Shown here: piece by piece, positions 7,980 through 17,800 of the stretch
How the letters are laid out: every line of letters begins with the position of its first letter
Numbering within the stretch: the first letter of the stretch is position 1
Assembly (NCBI RefSeq): GCF_900454835.1
Contig: NZ_UGTM01000001.1
Coordinates: 124,501 to 188,500, forward strand
Length of the DNA: 64,000 nt
Direction of reading: 5' to 3'
Source of the DNA: Prevotella denticola
GTDB lineage: Bacteria; Bacteroidota; Bacteroidia; Bacteroidales; Bacteroidaceae
The notes under the pieces: generated by a model
Told to the model about the DNA's origin: nothing
The model's input: the letters and a program-made list of their open reading frames with translations, nothing else
Databases searched by the model: none
Translations under genes and position numbers: made by a program

Positions 7980-8978
7980 ATGAAAGATTCAAAGCGGACA
8001 ATCGCCATCGTCTGCGGTGGCGATTCATCAGAACACGACGTTTCCATGCGTTCCGGACAGGGACTGTACTCCTTCTTCGACAAGGAGCGATATAATATAT
8101 ATATAGTAGACGTGAAGGGGATTGACTGGCACGTCGAACTGCCGGACGGCAGTCTGGCTCCTATCGACAAAAACGACTTTTCGTTCGTCATGGGCGGCAG
8201 ACGGTGTGAGTTCGACTATGCCTACATCACCATCCATGGCCAGCCGGGTGAGAACGGTGTCATGCAGGGTTATTTCGACCTGCTCCACCTTCCTTATTCG
8301 ACGAGCGGTGTACTGGTCGAGGCAATGACCTTCGACAAGTATGTACTCAACAACTACCTGCGCGGTTTCGGTGTGAAAGTCGCCGACAGCATCCTGCTCC
8401 GGCGTGGCGAACCCTATGATGAGGCGGAAATCGAACGGCGGCTCGGTATGCCCTGCTTCGTGAAGCCGGCTGCCGACGGCAGCAGCTTCGGCGTGTCAAA
8501 GGTGAAGAATGCCGACCAGCTCGCCCCGGCTCTCCGGGTAGCTTTCATGGAGAGCGATGAGGTGATGGTGGAGGGATTCATGGACGGAATGGAAATCTCG
8601 CAGGGCGTTTACAAGACAAAGGCGAAGGCTGTTGTCTTCCCTGCCACGGAAGTGGTCACCAGCAACGAGTTCTTCGACTATAACGCCAAGTACAACGGAC
8701 AGGTGCAGGAAATCACCCCGGCGCGTATGTCGCCGGAAACCGCCCGGCGTGTTGCCGCTGAGACCAGCCGTATCTACGACATCCTGCATGCCAACGGCAT
8801 CATCCGCATAGACTACATCATCTCGAAGGACAAGGACGGCAACGACGTGATCAATATGCTTGAGATCAATACCACCCCGGGCATGACCGCCACCAGCTTC
8901 ATTCCCCAGCAGGTACGTGCGGCAGGGCTGGACATCAAGGAGGTGCTGAGCGAAATCGTGGAAAACCAGTTCAGGTAA
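7980..8978 (+). CDS. ddl: D-alanine--D-alanine ligase
   Basis: A 332-residue ATP-grasp ligase that joins two D-alanines for peptidoglycan synthesis. Visible motifs are IVCGGDSSEHDVSMRSG (N-terminal substrate loop), IHGQPGENGVMQGYFD, the ATP-grasp strand CFVKPAADGSSFGVSKV, and the metal-binding end NMLEINTTPGMTATSFIPQQ. It lies downstream of the PASTA and rluD genes, with a 161-base gap that has no ORF. A strong terminator follows. Confidence 0.96.
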   Translation: MKDSKRTIAIVCGGDSSEHDVSMRSGQGLYSFFDKERYNIYIVDVKGIDWHVELPDGSLAPIDKNDFSFVMGGRRCEFDYAYITIHGQPGENGVMQGYFDLLHLPYSTSGVLVEAMTFDKYVLNNYLRGFGVKVADSILLRRGEPYDEAEIERRLGMPCFVKPAADGSSFGVSKVKNADQLAPALRVAFMESDEVMVEGFMDGMEISQGVYKTKAKAVVFPATEVVTSNEFFDYNAKYNGQVQEITPARMSPETARRVAAETSRIYDILHANGIIRIDYIISKDKDGNDVINMLEINTTPGMTATSFIPQQVRAAGLDIKEVLSEIVENQFR

Positions 8979-9005
8979 TCCTTCCGCTCTGTCGTAGGCA
9001 GGAAA

Positions 9006-9076
9006 GAAAAGAGAGAGGGCATCAGAAAGTCTGTCCGTCAATGGACTATGGACTTTTTGATGCCCTCTCTCTTTTC
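9006..9076. terminator. Bidirectional terminator between ddl and the SPFH gene
   Basis: Long inverted repeat: 9006-9031 pairs with 9051-9076 (GAAAAGAGAGAGGGCATCA with its complement, then one mismatch), with A-runs and T-runs at the outer ends. It separates converging genes. Confidence 0.85.
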
Positions 9077-9152
9077 AATTTACAGGACGGACGACGGATG
9101 CCAGTTCCGGATGCGGATGCGCCTCCCATGCGGAAGAGGCATACGGCGGATG

Positions 9153-9986
9153 TCATCGGCGGATGTTCCACATCGGTGTCTCGCCGCCTCCGATGAGCAC
9201 GTCGATGTTGGCGCCGTTCTTCTTCTCGATGACATCCCATGCCCGCAGCTGAATGAACTGTGCGGGGGAGAGGTTCAGCTCGGTCATGTAAGCCTTGTCG
9301 GCCACGGCTTTGTTGCGTTCGGCCTTGGCGCGTGCAAGCTCCATCTCCGCCCGTTTCTCTTGTGTCTGTTTGGCTTGGATGCTTGCAGCCGTCTTGTTCA
9401 TTTCCTCCAGCTGCTCTTTGTTCGGCATGACGCGGTCGGTGATGACCTGCTGTATGTCGATAGGGAAGTTGGCCTTCCGCGACAGTGCGGCAACGTAGTT
9501 ACGCATGGACTGCTTGATGCGGTCGTCGAATTTCGCCAGCACCTCACGGTTGCTCATCAAGTCGAACGGCGAACAGGAAGACACGTATTCACGTACTTTG
9601 TTGCGGAAATAAGGCTCGATGAAGTTCTCAAACCAGTTCTCGCCATAGTTACGCAGCAGGTCGGGTGTCTGTCCTTTCTTCACCTGGATGATCATGTACA
9701 TGTTGACATCGAGCGGCGTGTTGTCGTTCGACAGCAGGTCGTCGAACTGGAACTGCATCTTCTGCGGAAGAATGTTGAAGTAGACGGCGGTAGTCGTCGG
9801 TGCGACCAGTGTGATGGAGTTCACCGGTTCGTCGTCGACACGTGTGTTGCCGAAGAAGATCGGCTTCATCTTCAAGGCTGCCTCTTCGTCGTATGAGGGG
9901 TTGACAAACGAGAAGAAGGCAAGGCTCGCTACAAGGACGGCTGTAATGATTCCAGCAGGAATCCATACCTTTCCTGAAACTTTCAT
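9153..9986 (-). CDS. SPFH/Band-7 (prohibitin-like) membrane protein
   Basis: About 277 residues from the ATG at 9986, or 299 if the upstream ATG at 10052 is used. The later start is preferred because it gives a short basic tail directly before the membrane helix (VWIPAGIITAVLVASLAFF). An SPFH domain follows, then a helical segment rich in Ala, Lys and Glu (about residues 195-250) that should form a coiled coil, as in prohibitin and HflK/HflC. Such proteins form ring scaffolds at the inner membrane. Neighbours give no further clue to function. Confidence 0.8.
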   Translation of the reverse strand: MKVSGKVWIPAGIITAVLVASLAFFSFVNPSYDEEAALKMKPIFFGNTRVDDEPVNSITLVAPTTTAVYFNILPQKMQFQFDDLLSNDNTPLDVNMYMIIQVKKGQTPDLLRNYGENWFENFIEPYFRNKVREYVSSCSPFDLMSNREVLAKFDDRIKQSMRNYVAALSRKANFPIDIQQVITDRVMPNKEQLEEMNKTAASIQAKQTQEKRAEMELARAKAERNKAVADKAYMTELNLSPAQFIQLRAWDVIEKKNGANIDVLIGGGETPMWNIRR

Positions 9987-10052
9987 GTTGGGTAGGTTTA
10001 TTGGATTGATATTGGCATTCTTCGGATTGGAGGGTCTTGGGGGGCTATTCAT

Positions 10053-10781
10053 AAACAGGTAAGTATAATTCGTAAATAAATAATGTGATGATTCTGCATG
10101 GATGGTGTCTCCATGTGCAAATTTACATAAAAACTGTGATTTATAAGCCGGTTGGATAAAGAAAGTTTTTTTCTTTAGAGGAAAGATAATGAAAAATTCT
10201 GGGATATAGTAGGTCCGGAAAATGACCTTTGATGGATTTTTGCTTTTTAGGCGGGTATGTGTTCGTTCTTGAATGGATGCCGTCCGGTAAACATTCGTCG
10301 TCTCAGCCAGTTATCGGCATCTTCTTGATATGCATTCTGTTGACAGGAATGCCCCTGTCTGTCCATTTCCTGCCTGCGTGTTGCTGCCTGTCACGTGTGG
10401 TGTTGTCGGCAGACACCAGTCGTGTGGGCCCTCAACACCCTGGCAATATGCCGCTGGGCCGGAAGCTGTTTGTAACTGATCAGCTGACAGGATTTATCTG
10501 GTCGGTGGGCTGTTTTCCTCAAACAATATGGGACTGTCTGTTTAAAGGGGATTCCGTATGGGAAATGATATGGTTTAAGTTTTACCGGACAGCAATAATA
10601 CAGGAAAGGCACTCTGCCCTGGAGCATGATCAGGCACAAAACCATGAATACAACATGGAAGCCGGCCTCGGTTTCCTGTAAAACATCGGCAAGATTTTCT
10701 CTGCGATGTGCCTGAGTGCCCTGCCAAACGAAACTTATCTGTTTTCTAAACGAAATAAAAGGTATAAAAGATGTTAATTTA
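10053..10781. other. Long intergenic space before glpA
   Basis: About 730 bases without a convincing gene. A 150-codon ORF at 10229-10681 reads like chance (Cys- and Trp-rich, no domain, overlapped by an antisense ORF). The only clear signal is the glpA promoter at its right end. A regulatory RNA or a decayed gene cannot be excluded. Confidence 0.5.
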
Positions 10782-10814
10782 TTTGGCGTTATTTATGTAT
10801 TTTATGTATCTTTG
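10782..10814 (+). promoter_or_regulatory. Promoter of the glp cluster
   Basis: TTTG (10782-10785), 21 bases, then TATCTTTG (10807-10814): an almost ideal Bacteroidota promoter. The glpA ATG is 110 bases downstream, leaving a leader of about 100 bases. Confidence 0.75.
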
Positions 10815-10923
10815 CTCCGTAAAGAAACGTATATGTTTTGAATAACAGCTTCCGTGTCTGTTGTACATTTCGTTTCGAAACATTATGAAGATGACTTTTT
10901 GACTGTTTAGAACAACCTATACA

Positions 10924-12531
10924 ATGAGCAGCGTATTAAACAAAGACTATGATGTGATTATTATCGGTGGGGGCATTACCGGTGCCGGCACTGCACGCGA
11001 CTGCGCCTTGCGTGGACTGCGTGTGCTGCTTGTAGAGAAGTCCGATTTCACCAATGGAGCGACAGGACGCAATCACGGTCTGCTGCACAGCGGTGCGCGC
11101 TATGCTGTGACCGACCCGGAGTCGGCTTCCGAATGTATCAAGGAGAATATGATTCTCCGGCGTATAGCCCATCACTGTGTGGAAGAGTCGGACGGCTTGT
11201 TCATCACGTTGCCTGAAGACGACATCCATTATCAGGCGACATTCGTCGAAGCCTGCGGAAGGGCAGGAATAAAAGCCAGTGTCATTTCTCCGGAAGAGGC
11301 ACGCCGCATAGAGCCGTCGGTCAATCCCGACCTCGTCGGGGCCGTGCGTGTGCCTGATGCTTCCATTGACCCTTTCCATCTCACAACGGCGAACATCCTG
11401 GATGCACGCCGTCATGGGGCCGATATTCTCACTTATCACGAGGTGACAGGCCTGATTGTCAGGAACGGACGCATTGAGGGAGTGCAGCTCCGCAACAACC
11501 ATACGGGTGAGGACAGCGAGGCGCATTGCCGGCTGGTCATCAACGCCGCAGGTATCTGGGGACACGGCATTGCCGGTATGGCAGGCATAAAGTTGAATAT
11601 GTTTCCAGCCAAAGGGACGCTCCTTGTGTTCGGTCATCGTGTCAACAACATGGTCATCAACCGCTGTCGCAAGCCTGCCGATGCGGATATTCTCGTACCG
11701 GATGATACGGTGTGCGTCGTCGGAACGACAAGCGACCGCATTCCATACGAAACGATTGATGACCTGAAGGTAACGCAGGAAGAAGTGGACCTGTTGATAA
11801 AGGAGGGCGAGAAACTCGCTCCAAGCCTTGCGACGACACGCATCCTGCGTGCCTATGCAGGTGTCCGTCCGCTTGTCGCTGCCGACAACGACCCTTCAGG
11901 ACGAAGTATCAGCCGTGGCATCATCTGCCTGGATCATGAAAAACGCGACGGTCTGGCTGGTCTTATTACGATTACAGGCGGCAAGATGATGACCTACAGG
12001 CTCATGGCGGAGCAGGCCACAGACCTGGCCTGCAGGAAACTGGGTGTCGATGCGAAGTGTCGGACAGCCGTCCTCCCGCTTCCCGGAACAGAAGGAAAGT
12101 CGGGCGACAGGCCCCGTCACGTCTATTCTACAGCACATAATGCTGCCGAAGGAAGACAGGGAAACCGCGTGCAGGAAGTAAGCGAGACAAGTGAGGAAGA
12201 CCGCTCGCTGGTCTGCGAATGTGAGGAAGTGAGCGTCGGTGAAGTGAAATATGCCATCGAGGAACTGCACGTCCACGACCTGCTCAACCTGCGCCGACGC
12301 ACACGGGTGGGTATGGGCACCTGTCAGGGCGAGCTCTGTGCCTGTCGTGCGGCAGGCATCATGTGCCGGACGGGAATGGAGACGGACAAGGCACTGGCCG
12401 ACCTCCGCAGTTTTATCAACGAGCGTTGGAAAGGGATGCGTCCTGTGGCTTGGGGCAGTACATTGGATGAAGCGCAGCTTACGGCGGTGATTTATCAGGG
12501 GCTGTTGGGACTGGCAGCAGGAAAAGGCTGA
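10924..12531 (+). CDS. glpA: Anaerobic glycerol-3-phosphate dehydrogenase, subunit A
   Basis: A 535-residue FAD enzyme that oxidises glycerol-3-phosphate to dihydroxyacetone phosphate. The dinucleotide-binding motif IIIGGGITGAGTARDCALRG is at residues 12-31, followed by the DAO-fold signature GRNHGLLHSGARYAV. The C-terminal BFD-like [2Fe-2S] domain carries CECEEVSVGE, then CQGELCACR. It works as a GlpABC complex, and glpB and glpC follow in order, so the complex is complete. An ideal promoter lies upstream. Confidence 0.95.
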   Translation: MSSVLNKDYDVIIIGGGITGAGTARDCALRGLRVLLVEKSDFTNGATGRNHGLLHSGARYAVTDPESASECIKENMILRRIAHHCVEESDGLFITLPEDDIHYQATFVEACGRAGIKASVISPEEARRIEPSVNPDLVGAVRVPDASIDPFHLTTANILDARRHGADILTYHEVTGLIVRNGRIEGVQLRNNHTGEDSEAHCRLVINAAGIWGHGIAGMAGIKLNMFPAKGTLLVFGHRVNNMVINRCRKPADADILVPDDTVCVVGTTSDRIPYETIDDLKVTQEEVDLLIKEGEKLAPSLATTRILRAYAGVRPLVAADNDPSGRSISRGIICLDHEKRDGLAGLITITGGKMMTYRLMAEQATDLACRKLGVDAKCRTAVLPLPGTEGKSGDRPRHVYSTAHNAAEGRQGNRVQEVSETSEEDRSLVCECEEVSVGEVKYAIEELHVHDLLNLRRRTRVGMGTCQGELCACRAAGIMCRTGMETDKALADLRSFINERWKGMRPVAWGSTLDEAQLTAVIYQGLLGLAAGKG

Positions 12532-12694
12532 TGGTGTCGGCAGGGCTGGCAGCCACAGTTTTCTTAGCAGCATTAGTGACAGTGGAAAATTTAGAAAAGC
12601 CAGAAAAGCCAGTGGTATTAGCAAAGCAATAACTACCGGCAGACCCTGAAAATTCTAACGAGGCAAGCAATCTACACAATCAAAACAATCGACG

Positions 12695-13945
12695 ATGAAA
12701 TACGACATTATAATAATAGGTGGCGGACTCAGCGGACTCACTGCTGGTATCACACTGGCACAGGCAGGCCGTCGCGTCTGCATTGTGTCGGCAGGACAAA
12801 GCAGCCTGCACTTCCATTCCGGCTCGTTCGACCTGCTGGGCTATGATGTGGAGGGAAAGCCGGTCACCCGTCCCTTGGAAGCAATCTGGCAGTTGGGAGC
12901 AGAGCATCCCTATGCAAAGATTGGCTTTGAAAGGATTGCCCGGCTGGCGGATGAGGCCGAGACGCTTTTGAATGAAGCGGGCGTGAAGGTGAAAGGTGAC
13001 AGCAAAAAGAACCATTACCGTTTCTCTCCGCTTGGCAGACGGATTCCGGCATGGCTGACGACCGAGGGATATGCTGTGTGCGAAGAGGCGGATACCCTGC
13101 CTTGGAAACGTGTGGAAATCCTGAATGTACAAGGGTTCCTGGACTTCCCGACTGAATTCATCTCAGCCGGTCTCAAGAAACAAGGTGTGGTCTGTCAGGT
13201 GAAGTCTTTTACGACAGACGAGCTGCGCCATGCGAGGAAGAGTCCTACGGAAATGCGTGCGACAAACATAGCGAAGGTACTGGCAGACAGGGAAAACCTA
13301 CGCAAGGTTGCCGACTGTATCAATGCCGTCAGCGGAGAGGCCGATGTGCTGTTGCTGCCGGCTGTACTGGGCTTCAGTGACGACAAGAGTCTCGACGAAC
13401 TGAAGACAATGGTTGAAAAGCCCATAGCATACCTCCCGACACTCCCTCCGTCGGTATCGGGAGTCCGTACGGCTATCCTCCTGAAGCGGCTCTTCGCCCG
13501 TCTGGGCGGTACGCTGCTGGTCGGCGACAAGGCCAATGGCGGTGTGTTCAAGGACGGCCGTCTCGTCTCAGTCACTACAGATCATCTGCCGGACGAGACT
13601 CTCTATGCCGACCAGTTCATCCTTGCCTCAGGGTCTTTCATGAGCCATGGACTTGAAAGCAACTACCAGCGTGTGTTCGAACCGGTGTTCGGTCTTGATG
13701 TCGATGCTGCCGGGAAACGTGCTGAGTGGACGAAGGAAGATGCCTTTGACGCACAGCCTTACATGGAATACGGTGTGCGGACAGACCGGGATTTTCATGC
13801 CATAAAGGACGGGCAGACCGTCGGCAATCTCTTCGCCGTGGGTTCCGTACTGAGCGGACACAACCCTGTCAGGCTCCTCGATGGTACAGGTGTTTCACTC
13901 TTGACTGCCCTTCAGGTAGCCAGAACAATTACAGAAAGGAGATAA
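12695..13945 (+). CDS. glpB: Anaerobic glycerol-3-phosphate dehydrogenase, subunit B
   Basis: A 416-residue flavoprotein with IIIGGGLSGLTAGITLAQAG at residues 5-24 and a C-terminal FAD-binding GHNPVRLLDGTGVSLLTA. In the GlpABC complex it passes electrons from GlpA toward GlpC. It starts 163 bases after glpA and ends 4 bases before glpC. Confidence 0.93.
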   Translation: MKYDIIIIGGGLSGLTAGITLAQAGRRVCIVSAGQSSLHFHSGSFDLLGYDVEGKPVTRPLEAIWQLGAEHPYAKIGFERIARLADEAETLLNEAGVKVKGDSKKNHYRFSPLGRRIPAWLTTEGYAVCEEADTLPWKRVEILNVQGFLDFPTEFISAGLKKQGVVCQVKSFTTDELRHARKSPTEMRATNIAKVLADRENLRKVADCINAVSGEADVLLLPAVLGFSDDKSLDELKTMVEKPIAYLPTLPPSVSGVRTAILLKRLFARLGGTLLVGDKANGGVFKDGRLVSVTTDHLPDETLYADQFILASGSFMSHGLESNYQRVFEPVFGLDVDAAGKRAEWTKEDAFDAQPYMEYGVRTDRDFHAIKDGQTVGNLFAVGSVLSGHNPVRLLDGTGVSLLTALQVARTITERR

Positions 13946-13949
13946 GGTC

Positions 13950-15203
13950 ATGCCAGAAGGAATACAACTGAAGAATATCAGCGGCAATAACTTGGAACAG
14001 TGTCTGAAGTGTTCAATCTGTACTGCGTACTGCCCGGTGTCGGCAGTAGAGCCGGCATACCCCGGTCCGAAGCATTCCGGCCCCGACCTGGAGCGTTACA
14101 GACTGAAGGACAGCAGGTTCTTCGACGAGGCCTTGAAGATGTGTCTGAACTGCAAACGGTGTGAAGTGGCCTGTCCCTCCGGTGTCCGCATAGCCGATAT
14201 CATTCAGGCTTCACGCATCAAATACAGCACACATGGTCCTATCTTGCGCGACAGGATGCTGGCGAACACTGACTTTGTCGGTACGATGGCGAACAGGGTG
14301 GCACCCATAGTGAATACTACCCTGGGCCTGAAACCTGTCAAGGCGGTGCTCCACGGCGTGATGGGGATTGACAAGCATCGCAGCTTCCCGGCCTACAGCA
14401 GCCGGAAGTTCGAGACCTGGTTCAAGCGCAATGCTGCCCCAAAGCAGGACGGATACAGGAAACATGTAAGCTATTTCCACGGCTGTTACGTCAATTATAA
14501 CTTCCCGCAGCTGGGAAAGGACCTCGTGAAGATCATGAATGCAGCAGGCTATGGTGTCCATCTGCTGGAGAAGGAGAAGTGCTGTGGCGTGGCGCTGATC
14601 GCCAACGGACTCAGTAAGCAGGCTCGCCGGCAGGGAGAAGTGAACATCAACTCCATCCGGAAGTCGGCAGAGAAAGGCCGGGTGGTCCTCACGACCAGCT
14701 CCACCTGTACCTTTACCATGCGTGACGAATATGCGCATCTGCTGGGCATAAAGAGCGATGACATAAGAGAGAACCTCACACTGGCCACCCGCTTCCTTTA
14801 CCGGCTCATAGAGCGGGGCGAGATAAAGCTGGCGTTCCGCAAGGACTTCAGGATGCGTGCAGCCTATCATTCAGCGTGCCACATGGAGAAGATGGGCTGG
14901 GTGGTCTACAGTACGGAACTGCTGAAGATGATTCCGGGACTGGAACTTGTGATGCTCGACTCCCAGTGCTGCGGCATTGCCGGTACGTATGGCTTCAAGA
15001 AAGAGAACTATGAACGGTCGCAGCAGATCGGCTCCGGTCTCTTCACACAGATAAAGGAAGTCAATCCCGACTGTGTGACGACCGACTGCGAAACCTGCAA
15101 GTGGCAGATAGAGATGTCTACGGGATATGAAGTGAAGAACCCCGTCTCGATACTTGCCGAAGCCCTGGATGTGGAAGAAACAATGAAGTTGAATGGTTTA
15201 TAA
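13950..15203 (+). CDS. glpC: Anaerobic glycerol-3-phosphate dehydrogenase, subunit C
   Basis: A 417-residue iron-sulfur protein. Two ferredoxin-like motifs, CLKCSICTAYCPV and CLNCKRCEVACPS, bind 4Fe-4S clusters near the N-terminus. Two CCG domains follow (CCGVALIANG and CCGIAGTYG). It anchors GlpAB to the inner membrane and hands electrons to menaquinone. It lies 4 bases after glpB, so the two are surely co-transcribed. Confidence 0.94.
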   Translation: MPEGIQLKNISGNNLEQCLKCSICTAYCPVSAVEPAYPGPKHSGPDLERYRLKDSRFFDEALKMCLNCKRCEVACPSGVRIADIIQASRIKYSTHGPILRDRMLANTDFVGTMANRVAPIVNTTLGLKPVKAVLHGVMGIDKHRSFPAYSSRKFETWFKRNAAPKQDGYRKHVSYFHGCYVNYNFPQLGKDLVKIMNAAGYGVHLLEKEKCCGVALIANGLSKQARRQGEVNINSIRKSAEKGRVVLTTSSTCTFTMRDEYAHLLGIKSDDIRENLTLATRFLYRLIERGEIKLAFRKDFRMRAAYHSACHMEKMGWVVYSTELLKMIPGLELVMLDSQCCGIAGTYGFKKENYERSQQIGSGLFTQIKEVNPDCVTTDCETCKWQIEMSTGYEVKNPVSILAEALDVEETMKLNGL

Positions 15204-15215
15204 ACGCTTATAAAC

Positions 15216-15260
15216 GCCCACCATCGTCTATCACAGCCTACCATTGCCTATCATCACCCC
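15216..15260 (+). repeat. Short CCTATCATTG-like repeats before glpK
   Basis: Several imperfect 10-11 base copies of a CTATCA/CTACCA core spaced by CC, TG or CG (for example CATCGTCTATCACAGCC, then TACCATTGCCTATCATC). The same motif recurs before glpF at 16848-16895. It is non-coding and lies in the leader of glpK. Confidence 0.5.
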
Positions 15261-15291
15261 GCAAAATAACAACCTACAAATTATTACTGAC

Positions 15292-16782
15292 ATGGAGAAG
15301 AAGTTTATCCTGGCCCTCGATCAGGGCACAACAAGTTCAAGGGCTATTGTCTTTGACCACAACGGACAGATTAAGTCCGTTGCACAGAAAGAGTTCACAC
15401 AGTATTTCCCACAGCCGGGATGGGTAGAACACAATCCCAACGAAATCTGGTCGTCACAGGCTTCTGTGATAGCGGAAGCCATCTCCGCCATCGACATCAA
15501 CGGTCTTGACATTGCCGGCATCGGTATCACCAACCAGCGTGAGACGACCATCGTATGGGACATCGACACCGAAGAACCCATCTACAACGCCATTGTCTGG
15601 CAGGACCGCCGTACGGCCGAGTACTGCGACAAGCTGAAGGCACAGGGGCTGACGGACAAGATTCATGAGAAGACCGGGCTGATTGTCGACGCTTACTTCA
15701 GCGGGACAAAGATCAAGTGGATTCTCGACAACGTACCGGGAGCACGCAAACGCGCCGAGATGGGCAAGCTCCGTTTCGGCAATGTTGACGCATGGCTGGT
15801 ATGGCGTCTGACACGCGGAGAGGTACACGTGACCGATGTCACGAATGCTTCCCGCACCATGCTCTTCAACATCCACGACCTGAAATGGGACGAGGACCTG
15901 CTGAAACTGCTCGACATCCCTCTGTCCATGATGCCCGAAGTGAAGTCGAGTTCGGAGATTTACGGACACACCAAGACCACCATCTTCGCCCACGAAGTGC
16001 CTATCTCGGGCATCGCCGGCGACCAGCAGGCGGCTCTCTTCGGCCAGATGTGCATCGAGCCGGGTGCCATCAAGAACACCTACGGGACAGGCTGCTTTGT
16101 GATGTTGAACACAGGTCGGAAGCCTGTCATGTCGAAGAACAACCTGCTGACGACCATTGCATGGAAAATCGGCGACCGTGTCGACTATGCTCTGGAGGGC
16201 TCTATCTATGTCGGAGGCTCTGTCGTGCAGTGGCTGCGCGACGGTCTGGGCTTCATCACCTCGTCGTCGGAGATAGAAGACCTGGCTTCCACCGTGCCCG
16301 ACAGCGGCGGAGTCTACTTCGTACCTGCCCTCACCGGCCTCGCCGCCCCTTACTGGGACCAGTATGCCCGCGGTACGATCGTCGGCATCACGCGCGGTAC
16401 GACCCGTGCGCATATCGCCCGTGCCGCCCTTGACGGCATCGCTTTCCAGACTTACGACATTGCCCAGGCCATGGCGAAGGACATGGAAGCACCGCTTACA
16501 GAACTGAAGGTTGACGGCGGAGCCTCCCGCAACAACCTCCTGATGCAGTACCAGTCCAACCTCCTCGGCATAAAAGTAGTCCGCCCGAAGATTACCGAGA
16601 CCACCGCCCTCGGTGCCGCTTACCTTGCCGGTCTGGCGGTCGGCTTCTGGAAAGACATTGACGAAATCAAGAACCAGTGGCAGGTTGAGCGCAGCTTCGA
16701 GCCTCTTGCCGACAGCGAAGAGATAACTGCTGCCAAGGCCGGATGGGCAGATGCCATCGGCAGGACACTGACAAACAGGTAG
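15292..16782 (+). CDS. glpK: Glycerol kinase
   Basis: A 496-residue FGGY-family kinase that phosphorylates glycerol to glycerol-3-phosphate. The start is taken at [19 protein letters not shown] (ATG 15292), because the frame upstream of it is the repeat-containing leader. Both FGGY signatures are present, for example [15 protein letters not shown] and [19 protein letters not shown]. It sits between glpC and glpF, so uptake, phosphorylation and oxidation are encoded together. Confidence 0.96.
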   Translation: MEKKFILALDQGTTSSRAIVFDHNGQIKSVAQKEFTQYFPQPGWVEHNPNEIWSSQASVIAEAISAIDINGLDIAGIGITNQRETTIVWDIDTEEPIYNAIVWQDRRTAEYCDKLKAQGLTDKIHEKTGLIVDAYFSGTKIKWILDNVPGARKRAEMGKLRFGNVDAWLVWRLTRGEVHVTDVTNASRTMLFNIHDLKWDEDLLKLLDIPLSMMPEVKSSSEIYGHTKTTIFAHEVPISGIAGDQQAALFGQMCIEPGAIKNTYGTGCFVMLNTGRKPVMSKNNLLTTIAWKIGDRVDYALEGSIYVGGSVVQWLRDGLGFITSSSEIEDLASTVPDSGGVYFVPALTGLAAPYWDQYARGTIVGITRGTTRAHIARAALDGIAFQTYDIAQAMAKDMEAPLTELKVDGGASRNNLLMQYQSNLLGIKVVRPKITETTALGAAYLAGLAVGFWKDIDEIKNQWQVERSFEPLADSEEITAAKAGWADAIGRTLTNR

Positions 16783-16847
16783 ACAGCCGGCCGGGGACAG
16801 GCGGTTGTCGGCAATAACCGGCGTACCATGCGATTATAAAATTCCAT

Positions 16848-16895
16848 CATCGCCTATCATTGTCTATCATCGCTCATCCCCGCCTATCTCCCCCT
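16848..16895 (+). repeat. Short CCTATCATTG-like repeats before glpF
   Basis: Tandem imperfect copies: CATCATCGCCTATCATTG, then TCTATCATCGCTCATC, then CCCGCCTATC. The motif and its position relative to the next gene match those before glpK. Confidence 0.5.
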
Positions 16896-16933
16896 CAACA
16901 ATCCTAAACAACAATTACCTAAATTCAAACATT

Positions 16934-17680
16934 ATGGAATATTCTATGACGACCCAGTTCCTGATGGAACTGATTGGAACACTTGTCCTGGTACTTTTCG
17001 GAGACGGTGTATGTGCGTGTGTAACGCTGAACAAGAGTAAGGGACAGAATGCCGGATGGGTGGTGATCACTCTGGCATGGGGTCTCGCAGTCTGCATGGG
17101 TGTGCTCGTTGCCGGACCCTATACTGGTGCCCACCTCAATCCTGCCGTATCACTCGGCCTGGCTGTAGCGGGTATGTTCCCCTGGAGTTCGGTCCCTGTC
17201 TACATCGCCGCACAGATGATCGGCGGCGTACTGGGCGGTATCCTCGTGTGGGTTTTCTACAAAGACCACTACGATGCCACCGACAACGACGCTGCGAAGC
17301 TCGGGACGTTCTGCACGGCTCCGGCCATCCGGAACTACGGGATGAACTTCCTCAGCGAGGTAATCGCCACGCTGGCACTGGTCTTCATCATCATCAGTTT
17401 CAGCACAAAGGGCAACTGCTGCGATCCGGAACACTTCAAGTTCGGACTGGCAGCCCTCGGTCCTGTTCCTGTGACGCTGCTGATCATCGCACTCGGTATG
17501 TCGCTCGGCGGTACGACCGGTTACGCCATGAACCCTGCCCGTGACCTCTCTCCGCGCATTGCACACGCCATCTGCATGAAGGGCGGCAACGACTGGGCTT
17601 ACTCATGGGTGCCTGTTGTCGGTCCTATGGTCGGCGGTGCCATTGCCGGTCTGTGCGGTGTATGGCTGCTCTCATTGTAA
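16934..17680 (+). CDS. glpF: Glycerol facilitator (aquaglyceroporin)
   Basis: A 248-residue MIP-family channel with six membrane helices. The first pore motif appears as AHLNPAVSLGLA; the second is MNPARDLSPR, where the acidic D is typical of glycerol-conducting members. The start is MEYSMTTQFLMELIGT at 16934; the upstream in-frame ATG at 16805 would add repeat-derived sequence. It admits glycerol across the inner membrane for GlpK. Confidence 0.94.
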   Translation: MEYSMTTQFLMELIGTLVLVLFGDGVCACVTLNKSKGQNAGWVVITLAWGLAVCMGVLVAGPYTGAHLNPAVSLGLAVAGMFPWSSVPVYIAAQMIGGVLGGILVWVFYKDHYDATDNDAAKLGTFCTAPAIRNYGMNFLSEVIATLALVFIIISFSTKGNCCDPEHFKFGLAALGPVPVTLLIIALGMSLGGTTGYAMNPARDLSPRIAHAICMKGGNDWAYSWVPVVGPMVGGAIAGLCGVWLLSL

Positions 17681-17800
17681 AAATTGAACATGACTGCTTA
17701 GCTTGCATTACATAACCAGATGAGGACGGACCGGGAGGCCGGGATGTATGCCCTACGGAAACCTTGCATCCTGCACGCCCTCATCACAATACCGAAAACT

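Noticed and set aside
9048..9896. 282-codon plus-strand ORF
   Set aside because: Antisense to the SPFH gene and runs through the terminator hairpin.
10229..10681. 150-codon ORF in the space before glpA
   Set aside because: No domain, odd composition, overlapped by an antisense ORF, no promoter or family resemblance.
15454..16413. 319-codon minus-strand ORF
   Set aside because: Shadow of glpK.
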